The notes below the pieces were generated by a model. That model ran no database searches and was not told the origin of the DNA. It worked only from the letters and a program-made list of their open reading frames with translations. From Brachybacterium sp. FME24 (lineage in GTDB: Bacteria; Actinomycetota; Actinomycetes; Actinomycetales; Dermabacteraceae), in contig NZ_JABUXV010000002.1 of assembly GCF_014897705.1 (NCBI RefSeq), forward strand, positions 292,398 to 356,397: DNA of 64,000 nt. The letters run 5' to 3'. Below, piece after piece: positions 57,140 to 64,000 of this stretch. The first letter of the stretch is position 1; each line of letters begins with the position of its first letter. The position numbers and the translations under genes were made by a program.

Positions 57140-59155
57140 ATGGCCATTCCCAGCCGCACTCGCACCCCCGTCGAATTTCGTCGTCGCACCGCTCTCGGAG
57201 CGCTCGGGGGAATGGGACTGCTCGCCGTCGCCGGCTGCGCGAACAGCTCCGAGGGAACGGCCGCCGAGGAGGTCGAGGCCATCAATCAGGTCGAGGAGAT
57301 CGACTCGTCCGAGGCGCTGACCGAGTCACCCATGCTCGCCCGACGGGTCGAGGCCGGAGAGCTCCCGCCCATCACGGAACGCATGCCCGAGCTCGAGGAC
57401 ATCATGGTCGAGCCCGTCCTGGAGCAGATCGGAGTCCACGGCGGAACCTGGAACTTCCCCACCCGCGCCTCGCAGGAGGGCCCGTGGGAGATCGGCAAGC
57501 CCACCGAGGAGGCGCTGTTCCGCTTCACCCCCGAGGGCGATGGTGTGGAGCCGAACGTCGCCAAGGGCTTCGACGTCAACGACGATCTCACCGAGTACAC
57601 GATCCACCTGCGCAAGGGCATGAAGTGGTCCGATGGCCATCCCTTCACCTCCGCGGACGTCATGATGTGGTGGGACAGCATCATGCGCCCGGAGGTCTTC
57701 GGCCGCAGCGTCTATGACGCGTTCTGGTCCACCGACCCCGCCACCGGCGAGCGCGCGATGGCCGAGTTCTCCGCGGTCGACGACCACACCGTCCAGATCG
57801 CCTTCCAGCATCCGCGGCCCATGTTCCTCGAGCGCGTCGCGATCGACGCGAAGTGGATGTTCGCCCCGGCGCACTGGATGAAGGAGGTCCTCGACGAGTT
57901 CATCGGCGAGGAGGCGGCGCTGGCCATCGCCGAGGAGCGCGGATACGAGGACCTCGAGGGCTGGTACGAGTCGGCCTGCTACTACTACTGGTTCTGGCCG
58001 GACCGCCCGATGCTGCGTGCCTGGACCCCCACCGCGGAGCCCGGCCCGGAGCAGGTGACCTGGGAGCGCAACCCCTACTACTGGAAGTCCGATCCGGAGG
58101 GCAATCAGCTGCCCTATATCGACGAGCTCTCCCTGGAGACCTACCAGGACCCCAGCCACGTGGAGCTGCAGGTGCTCGACGGCCACTTCGACATCGGCCA
58201 GTTCGAGTTCAGCTCCTTCACCCTGCTGCAGGAGAACGCCGAGAAGGGCGACTACCGGGTAGTGCAGTGGGAGACGGCGGACTGGTACTCCCACGGCATC
58301 CAGTTCAACCTGGAGCCTGCGGACCAGACGCTGCGCGGCCTCTTCCACGACGAGCGATTCCGCGAGGCGCTGTCGGTCGCCGTGGACCGCGAGGCGCTCT
58401 CGGAACAGCTCACGCTGGGACTCGGCGCTCCGCAGCAGTCCTCGATCGCCGAGGGCCGTCCCTTCCACCAGGAGGGCTGGGCCGAGAAGTGGGCGAGCTA
58501 CGACGTCGACCGTGCGAACACGCTGCTGGACGACCTGGGGCTGGCCCGCTCCGGCGACTGGCGCATCCGGCCGGACGGGGAGCCGCTGCGGCTGACCCTC
58601 ACCCAGGAGTCGGAGGCGCCCCAGGCCGGGCAGTTCGAGGAGCTCCTCAAGCACCACCTCGAGGAGATCGGCATCCAGATCGATGTGCAGCTGGTGGACG
58701 GCGGGCGCTTCGGTGAGCTGAACGATTCCGGGCAGCTGCAGCTGACCACGCGCGGGGCGATCGGCGGGATCCACCCGATCTTCCGCCCCGACACCGTGGT
58801 TCCGCTGCGCGCCGGCACCCCGTGGCACAACCAGTACGGCACCTGGTACGCCTCCGAGGGTGCCAGCGGGGTCGAACCCACCGGCGACGTCATGGAGCTG
58901 ATCACCGTCTACCGGGATATGTCCGCCCAGACGGACCCTGCGCAGATCGACTCCTACGCCGAGCAGATCATCCAGTTCCATCAGAAGAACCTGTGGGCCC
59001 TCGGCTACACCGGGCCGGTGCCGCGTCTGTTCTCCGTCAGCAACAATCTCGCCAACGTGCCCACCGAGACCACCTTCGCCGACGAGTTCCGCGATCTCGG
59101 CCATGGCCGTCCCGCGCAGTTCACCTTCGTCGATCCGGAGGCTGAGACGGCGTGA
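57140..59155 (+). CDS. ABC transporter substrate-binding lipoprotein (family 5)
   Basis: A 671-residue solute-binding protein of SBP_bac_5 type (oligopeptide/oligosaccharide). The N-terminus has a Tat motif (EFRRRTALGALGGMG) and a lipobox (VAGCA). The body carries the family pattern (KGMKWSDGHPFTSADVMMWWDSI; FREALSVAVDREAL). It is over 100 residues longer than DppA or OppA and is rich in Trp and Tyr, as seen in members that bind sugars. It starts the five-gene operon; a GGAGG ribosome site precedes the ATG. LacI control favours a carbohydrate ligand. Confidence 0.92.
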   Translation: MAIPSRTRTPVEFRRRTALGALGGMGLLAVAGCANSSEGTAAEEVEAINQVEEIDSSEALTESPMLARRVEAGELPPITERMPELEDIMVEPVLEQIGVHGGTWNFPTRASQEGPWEIGKPTEEALFRFTPEGDGVEPNVAKGFDVNDDLTEYTIHLRKGMKWSDGHPFTSADVMMWWDSIMRPEVFGRSVYDAFWSTDPATGERAMAEFSAVDDHTVQIAFQHPRPMFLERVAIDAKWMFAPAHWMKEVLDEFIGEEAALAIAEERGYEDLEGWYESACYYYWFWPDRPMLRAWTPTAEPGPEQVTWERNPYYWKSDPEGNQLPYIDELSLETYQDPSHVELQVLDGHFDIGQFEFSSFTLLQENAEKGDYRVVQWETADWYSHGIQFNLEPADQTLRGLFHDERFREALSVAVDREALSEQLTLGLGAPQQSSIAEGRPFHQEGWAEKWASYDVDRANTLLDDLGLARSGDWRIRPDGEPLRLTLTQESEAPQAGQFEELLKHHLEEIGIQIDVQLVDGGRFGELNDSGQLQLTTRGAIGGIHPIFRPDTVVPLRAGTPWHNQYGTWYASEGASGVEPTGDVMELITVYRDMSAQTDPAQIDSYAEQIIQFHQKNLWALGYTGPVPRLFSVSNNLANVPTETTFADEFRDLGHGRPAQFTFVDPEAETA

Positions 59156-59186
59156 GGTTCGGCCGTGCCCCGCGGGAGACGATCCC

Positions 59187-60188
59187 GTGCTGACCTACAT
59201 CCTCCGGCGCACGCTGATGATGATCCCGGTGGTCCTGGTCATCTCCGTGATCGTCTTCTGGATCATCCAGCTGCCGCCCGGTGACTACGTCTCCAGTCAC
59301 GTGATGGAGCTGCAGAAGGAGGGCGAACAGCTCTCCGCCGCCGAGCAGGACGCGCTGCGGGAGCGCTACGGCCTGGACCAGCCGTGGTACGCGCAGTACC
59401 TGGCCTGGATCTGGGGCATCCTCACCCGCGGCGACCTCGGCTACAGCTTCGCCTACTCCCAGCCGGTGCTCGCGGTGGTCGAGCGGTACATGGCCACCAC
59501 GCTGATCGTGGCCGTGGCCTCCATGGTGTTCACGTACGTGGTGGCGATCCCGATCGGCGTGTACTCCGCCGTGAAGCAGTACTCAGTGGGCGACTACGTG
59601 TTCACCACGGTCGGGTTCCTGGGGATGGCCACGCCGAACTTCCTGCTGGCCATCATCCTCATGTACCTCTCCTACATCTGGTTCGGCAATCCGATGCTGG
59701 GTCTGCAGTCCCCGGAGTACGCCGCCCAGGGATGGAGCCCGGCCAGGGTGCTGGACATGCTGCGGCACCTGGTGATCCCCGTGGTGGTGATCGGGACCGC
59801 CTCCACCTGCGAGCTGATCCGCGTCATGCGCGGGCAGATGCTCGACGAGATGACCAAGCAGCACGTGCTCACCGCCCGCGCCAAGGGCGTCAAGGAGTCC
59901 ACGAACCTGCGCAAGTACTCGCTGCGGGCCGCGTTGAACCCGATCGTCTCCACGATCGGCTGGTCCCTGACCGCGATCTTCACGGGATCCACGATCACCG
60001 CGATCGTGCTGAACCTGCCGACGCAGGGACCGGTGATGCTCGATGCGCTGATGGCCCAGGACATGTACCTCGCGGGCGCCTGGCTCGGCTTCATGGCGAT
60101 CCTGACGGTGATCGGCACCCTGATCTCCGACATCCTCCTGGCCTGGCTCGACCCCCGCATCCGTGACGAGAGGAGGGCTCGAGCATGA
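59187..60188 (+). CDS. ABC transporter permease, DppB type
   Basis: A 333-residue permease with an N-terminal helix (TYILRRTLMMIPVVLVI), the DppB region RYGLDQPWYAQYLAWIWG and LTRGDLGYSFAYSQPV, and five further helices. The cytoplasmic EAA-type loop reads LTARAKGVKESTNL. I chose the GTG at 59187, which has GGGAG 9 bases upstream and gives the conserved LTYILRRT start. It overlaps the next gene by ATGA. Confidence 0.92.
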   Translation: MLTYILRRTLMMIPVVLVISVIVFWIIQLPPGDYVSSHVMELQKEGEQLSAAEQDALRERYGLDQPWYAQYLAWIWGILTRGDLGYSFAYSQPVLAVVERYMATTLIVAVASMVFTYVVAIPIGVYSAVKQYSVGDYVFTTVGFLGMATPNFLLAIILMYLSYIWFGNPMLGLQSPEYAAQGWSPARVLDMLRHLVIPVVVIGTASTCELIRVMRGQMLDEMTKQHVLTARAKGVKESTNLRKYSLRAALNPIVSTIGWSLTAIFTGSTITAIVLNLPTQGPVMLDALMAQDMYLAGAWLGFMAILTVIGTLISDILLAWLDPRIRDERRARA

Positions 60189-61339
60189 GCGTCATCTCCC
60201 CTGCCCTGGGTCGGCTCCGCGGCCGCAGAGCATCATCCCTCGAGGCCGCCGCGGCACGCCGGGAGAACTACTACGCGGCCGGCCAGTGGCGGCTGATGTG
60301 GGCCAAGCTCTCCTCGCACCGCCTGGCCCAGATCTCGATGGTGCTGCTGGCGGTGCTGTACGCGTGCGCCGTGCTCGCCGGGTTCCTCGCGCCGTACTCG
60401 CTGGGCAGCTACGACTCCGACTACGTCGACGCCCCGCCGACGATGATCCGTCTCTTCCACGAGGACCGGTTCGTGGGCCCGTTCGTGTACGGGCTGAGCT
60501 TCGAGCGGGACCCCGAGACCCTGCGCCCCCTCTTCGTGGCCGACCACGAGCAGATCCATCGCCTGGAGTTCTTCACCCAGGGCTCGGAATGGTCGTTCTT
60601 CGGACTGTTCAACTCGACCCTGCACCTGTTCGGTGCCGAGGGCGGCGGCCGCGTGTTCCTCTTCGGCACCGACAGCCTGGGCCGGGACCTGTTCTCCCGC
60701 ATCCTGATGGGGTCGCAGGTCTCCCTGACGATCCCGCTGGTCGGTGTGGCGATCAGCTTCGTGCTCGGCATCCTGATCGGTTCGATCGCCGGCTACTTCG
60801 GCGGAACCGTCGACTTCCTCATCCAGCGCCTCATCGAGATCCTGCGCTCGTTCCCGACGCTGCCGCTGTGGATGGCGCTGGCCGCGGCGATCCCGTCCCG
60901 GGTACCCGTGATCACGATGTTCCTCTACATCACCGTGATCATGGCGTTCATCGAATGGACCAGCCTCGCCCGCGTGGTGCGCTCGAAGTTCATCTCGCTG
61001 AAGCGGGAGGACTACGTGATGGCCGCCCGGGTGGCGGGGGTCCGACCCCTGCGGATCATCGGCACCCACCTGGTCCCGGGCTTCCTGTCCTACCTCGTGG
61101 TGGCGGTGACCCTCGCCGTGCCCGGGATGATCATCGGAGAGACCTCTCTGAGCTTCCTGGGACTCGGGATGCAGGCCCCGGCGACCTCCTGGGGCGTGCT
61201 GCTGCAGGAGGCGCAGGACATCACCAACGTGGCGATCTATCCGTGGAAGCTCATCCCGCTGGGCTTCGTGATCATCACGGTGCTCGCCTTCAACTTCCTG
61301 GGCGACGGCCTGCGCGACGCCGCCGATCCGCACAAGTGA
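60185..61339 (+). CDS. ABC transporter permease, DppC type with long periplasmic insert
   Basis: A 384-residue permease. After a 35-residue soluble N-terminus and the first membrane helix comes an insertion of about 90 residues (near residues 78-165, VDAPPTMIRLFHEDRF and on) before the usual FGTDSLGRDLFSRILMGSQ. DppC/OppC proteins are about 300 residues; the insert is reminiscent of YejE-type permeases. The remaining five helices and the loop AARVAGVRPLRIIGTHLVP are standard. It is coupled to the upstream permease by ATGA. Confidence 0.92.
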   Translation: MSVISPALGRLRGRRASSLEAAAARRENYYAAGQWRLMWAKLSSHRLAQISMVLLAVLYACAVLAGFLAPYSLGSYDSDYVDAPPTMIRLFHEDRFVGPFVYGLSFERDPETLRPLFVADHEQIHRLEFFTQGSEWSFFGLFNSTLHLFGAEGGGRVFLFGTDSLGRDLFSRILMGSQVSLTIPLVGVAISFVLGILIGSIAGYFGGTVDFLIQRLIEILRSFPTLPLWMALAAAIPSRVPVITMFLYITVIMAFIEWTSLARVVRSKFISLKREDYVMAARVAGVRPLRIIGTHLVPGFLSYLVVAVTLAVPGMIIGETSLSFLGLGMQAPATSWGVLLQEAQDITNVAIYPWKLIPLGFVIITVLAFNFLGDGLRDAADPHK

Positions 61340-61347
61340 GGAGCACG

Positions 61348-62481
61348 ATGACGACGACGCCCGAGGACACGACTCCCCCTGCCCACCTGGTCCTGACGGT
61401 CGAGGACCTGGCGGTGCACGTGCCCACCGAGCACGGTCTGCTGCGCGCCGTGGACGGCGTCTCCTTCGAGGTGCGCGCCGGGCGGACGCTGGGAATCGTC
61501 GGAGAGTCCGGGTCGGGCAAGTCCCTGACGGCCAAGTCGCTGCTGCGCCTGCATCCGGCGGCGTTCCGCGAGTCCGGACGGGTCCTGCTGCACGGGGCCG
61601 ACGGGTCCGGGGCCGACGGGACAGACGCGCTGGACATCATGGAGCTGCGGCGCGACGGCCCCATGATCCGGGCAGTGCGGGGGCGGCGGATCGCGCTGAT
61701 CTTCCAGGAGCCGATGACGGCGTTCAGCCCGCTGCACACGATCGGCGATCAGATCATGGAGGCGATCCTCCTGCATCGCACCGCCGATCGCGCCGAGGCC
61801 CGCGACATCTGCCTGGAGTGGATGCTCCGGGTCGGGATCGGTGACGCGCAGCGGCGCATCGACCAGTACCCCCACGAATTCTCCGGAGGCATGCGTCAGC
61901 GCGCCATGATCGCGATGGCGCTGTCCTGCGAGCCGGAGGTGCTCATCGCCGATGAGCCCACCACGGCGCTCGACGTGACCATCCAGGCGCAGGTCCTCGA
62001 GCTCATGCAGGAGCTGCAGGCGGAGACCGGGATGGCGATCGTGTTCATCACCCACGACCTCGCCGTCGTCGCCGGGACCTGCGACGAGGTGGCGGTGATG
62101 TACCTGGGCCGGATCGTCGAGCAGGCCCCCGTCCGCGAGCTCTTCGCGAACCCGCAACATCCTTACACCCGCGGGCTGCTGCGGTCGATCCCTCGCTTCG
62201 GCATGGGCCGCGACGAGCGTCTCCAGGCGATCGAGGGGACCGTCCCACAGGCGATCGACCTGCCGGCGATGTGCTCCTTCCGTGACCGCTGCGGGGCGCG
62301 GATCGAGGGGGTCTGCGAGACCGCCGAGCCGCGACTGCTGGAGTTGACCGACCGCCACCAGGTGCGCTGCTTCCTGCACGACCCGGACGCGCCCGTTCCG
62401 GATCAGCCCGTCGGATCCACCGAATCCACCGCGAGCGACCCCGCCCACGCCCCCGTCGTCCCCGAGGAGTCCCCCGCATGA
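61348..62481 (+). CDS. ABC transporter ATP-binding protein, DppD type
   Basis: A 377-residue ATPase. Walker [10 protein letters not shown]-loop FQEPMTAF, signature FSGGMRQR, Walker [13 protein letters not shown] and switch His in ITHDLAVV are all intact. The C-terminal oligopeptide extension ([12 protein letters not shown]) has its Cys cluster (CSFRDRC, VCE, RCFL), typical of Fe-S-bearing DppD/OppD. GAGGAG precedes the ATG. It pairs with the next gene. Confidence 0.95.
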   Translation: MTTTPEDTTPPAHLVLTVEDLAVHVPTEHGLLRAVDGVSFEVRAGRTLGIVGESGSGKSLTAKSLLRLHPAAFRESGRVLLHGADGSGADGTDALDIMELRRDGPMIRAVRGRRIALIFQEPMTAFSPLHTIGDQIMEAILLHRTADRAEARDICLEWMLRVGIGDAQRRIDQYPHEFSGGMRQRAMIAMALSCEPEVLIADEPTTALDVTIQAQVLELMQELQAETGMAIVFITHDLAVVAGTCDEVAVMYLGRIVEQAPVRELFANPQHPYTRGLLRSIPRFGMGRDERLQAIEGTVPQAIDLPAMCSFRDRCGARIEGVCETAEPRLLELTDRHQVRCFLHDPDAPVPDQPVGSTESTASDPAHAPVVPEESPA

Positions 62482-63554
62482 GTGCGCTGCTGCAGATCGA
62501 GCACGTGACCAAGGAGTTCAGCGTCTCGCGCACGGAGTCCTTCCCCGCTGTCGACGACGTCTCCCTCACCCTGGAGGCGGGCGAGACCCTGTCGGTCGTC
62601 GGCGAGTCCGGCTGCGGGAAGTCCACCCTGGCCCGGGTGATCGTGCGCGGCATCGAGGCCACTTCCGGTGCCGTGCACTACGACCCCGGAGCCTCCGCCT
62701 CTCCAGCCGCTCGCGCCGACCGGGAGGAGGGTCGTGCGGTCGACTTCCTCGCCCTGAAGGGCCGCGCGCTGCGGAAGCACCGGCCCGACATCCAGATGAT
62801 CTTCCAGGACCCGATGTCGTCCCTGGACCCCCGGATGACGGTCTTCGACATCATCGCCGAGCCCCTGCGCGCGACCAGCCGGCCGCGCAAGCAGGAGCTG
62901 CAGCGCCGCGTGCGCGAGATCGCCGAGAAGGTCGGCCTGGACCCCTCCCATCTGCGCCGCTATCCGCACAGCTTCTCCGGCGGCCAGCGTCAGCGCATCG
63001 GGATCGCTCGCGCGCTGATCACCGATCCGAAGGTGATCGTGGCCGATGAGGCCGTCTCCGCGCTGGACGTGTCGATCCGGGCGCAGATCATCAACCTCCT
63101 GAAGGATCTGCAGGACGAGCTGGGGCTGTCCTACCTGTTCATCGCCCACGACCTCTCGATCGTCGAGTACATCTCCGACCGGGTGGCCGTGATGTACCTC
63201 GGCCGCATCGTCGAGCTGGCGGATACCGAGAGCCTGTTCTCCCGGCCCCGCCACCCGTACACCGAGGCTCTGCTCTCGGCCGTCCCGCAGCCGGACCCGG
63301 ACGCCCCCCGTCGGCGCATCGTCCCCAAGGGCGAGGTGCCCAGTCCCACCGACCGTCCCGAGGGGTGCCTGTTCTCCTCGCGATGCCACTACGCCACCGA
63401 GCTGTGCCGCACCACCACCCCTGCCCTGCAGGAAGCGGCCGACGGGCACTTCTCGGCATGCCACTACGCCGACGAGCTGCCGCTGCGTGGGATCGCCGAT
63501 CAGCCGGCTGTCACGGCGGCGCCCGAACCGGAACCGACGCCGGCGTCGGCATAG
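62478..63554 (+). CDS. ABC transporter ATP-binding protein, DppF type
   Basis: A 358-residue ATPase, second of the heterodimer. Walker A GESGCGKS, Q-loop FQDPMSSL, signature FSGGQRQR, Walker B VIVADEAVSALD, switch His in IAHDLSIV, and C-terminal HPYTEALLSAVP with a Cys pair (CLFSSRC). It overlaps the previous gene by ATGA and ends the operon. An insert of about 20 residues between Walker A and the Q-loop (ASASPAARADREEGR) is Ala/Glu-rich. Confidence 0.95.
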   Translation: MSALLQIEHVTKEFSVSRTESFPAVDDVSLTLEAGETLSVVGESGCGKSTLARVIVRGIEATSGAVHYDPGASASPAARADREEGRAVDFLALKGRALRKHRPDIQMIFQDPMSSLDPRMTVFDIIAEPLRATSRPRKQELQRRVREIAEKVGLDPSHLRRYPHSFSGGQRQRIGIARALITDPKVIVADEAVSALDVSIRAQIINLLKDLQDELGLSYLFIAHDLSIVEYISDRVAVMYLGRIVELADTESLFSRPRHPYTEALLSAVPQPDPDAPRRRIVPKGEVPSPTDRPEGCLFSSRCHYATELCRTTTPALQEAADGHFSACHYADELPLRGIADQPAVTAAPEPEPTPASA

Positions 63555-64000
63555 GCCAGGGGTTGGAGCTGCGGCGGAACAGCTCGCCGGAGTTCGCTAC
63601 GCCGTCGTCTGGCTCGAGGGCTTCAAGAATGTCCTTCTCGAGCGATCCCACGAGCGAGTGATTGGGGTCAATCGCCTCAGACGGGCCTGGCGGCGAGCAG
63701 GTCCACTTCTCCATCCGAGGCGTCCTCGAAAACGGTGGCGGCTCCCAGGACCCCGGCTGGATCGAACCGGCGTGAGCTCTTGGCTGATCTGAACCCCGAG
63801 GGGTGGGTCGAGCCGATGCCCCCGCTCTGCAGCTACGGCTTTACGAGGTTCATGATCGGGTGGACATCGTGCAGGTGCTCACCCGTCGAGCGTGGTCATC
63901 GCTCGTGGGAATACCGCGAGTGGTCACACCTGGTCCTCGTCTGCTTGAAGCGCCCTGGGTTTCGTTCCGTGGTTAGACGGTCGCGGGCGCGGTCGTCGTG
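63555..64000. other. Unassigned region at the window end
   Basis: 446 bp after the ABC operon. Short open frames exist on both strands, such as a 67-codon minus-strand frame (63511-63714) and a plus-strand frame open from about 63777 to the edge. None has a recognisable domain, ribosome site or actinobacterial codon bias I would trust. The base composition is a little lower in GC than the operon. It may be the start of a degenerate or mobile sequence continuing beyond the window. Confidence 0.4.

Noticed and set aside
63511..63792. Short frames at the window end as a transposase remnant
   Set aside because: No catalytic motif, inverted repeat or target duplication could be seen, so no mobile element is claimed.

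Overview
The window is about 64 kb of very GC-rich DNA (roughly 70 percent by eye) with densely packed genes, frequent ATGA/GTGA stop-start overlaps, twin-arginine (Tat) signal peptides, several GTG starts and many LacI/TetR-type regulators. This fits a high-GC Gram-positive actinobacterium. The gene content and protein style suggest a Brachybacterium-like member of the Micrococcales (inference from resemblance, no search was run). No rRNA, tRNA or CRISPR array was seen.

Layout. 1-5 kb: end of an MFS transporter, a TetR regulator, a secreted GH84 beta-N-acetylglucosaminidase, and a small XRE regulator/membrane protein pair with tandem operators. 5.2-12.8 kb: a divergon made of a LacI regulator and a minus-strand cluster of two sugar-type ABC permeases, a lipoprotein binding protein and three consecutive glycerophosphodiester phosphodiesterases. 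It is probably a glycerophosphodiester or glycerol-phosphate scavenging system that borrows its ATPase from elsewhere. 12.9-17.6 kb: ferritin with a DtxR/IdeR-like box, a VOC protein, a divergent TetR/alcohol dehydrogenase pair, and a BCCT transporter.

17.9-25.8 kb: a luciferase-like (LLM) monooxygenase gene is split by an integrative mobilizable element of about 6.75 kb. Joining the two halves at the attachment core restores one 355-residue frame. The element carries a large serine integrase at its right edge. It also carries one leftward chain of overlapping genes: three small ORFs, a rolling-circle Rep fused to an SF3 helicase, MobC, a MOBP-type relaxase, and a coiled-coil/membrane protein whose gene starts inside the relaxase gene. 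A GNAT acetyltransferase follows as cargo before an intrinsic terminator.

25.8-36.1 kb: exonuclease III, PhoD phosphatase, a divergent aldo-keto reductase/TetR pair, an SGNH hydrolase overlapping an anchored S-layer-like protein, and a tricorn-type S41 protease. 36.1-36.4 kb is noncoding and holds a 7-bp tandem repeat, a 21-bp-arm hairpin and GC-rich hairpins. 36.4-45.2 kb: LysR, universal stress protein, a copper-handling operon (His-rich membrane protein, PCuAC chaperone, DyP peroxidase), a gluconokinase-type kinase, and a divergent CGNR regulator/alpha-beta hydrolase pair. 45.3-48.4 kb: an operon of a CPBP protease, histidine kinase and response regulator. 48.4-53.6 kb: HxlR/DHFR-like divergon and a hexuronate operon (LacI, UxaC, fructuronate-reductase-like). 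53.9-63.6 kb: a Tat-exported PHP hydrolase, a LacI regulator, and a divergent five-gene oligopeptide/oligosaccharide ABC transporter. The last 450 bp hold nothing I recognise.

Overall the host DNA is a carbohydrate- and phosphate-scavenging region with many local regulator-target pairs whose operators can be read directly. The most unusual part is the compact self-replicating mobilizable element and its nested genes.
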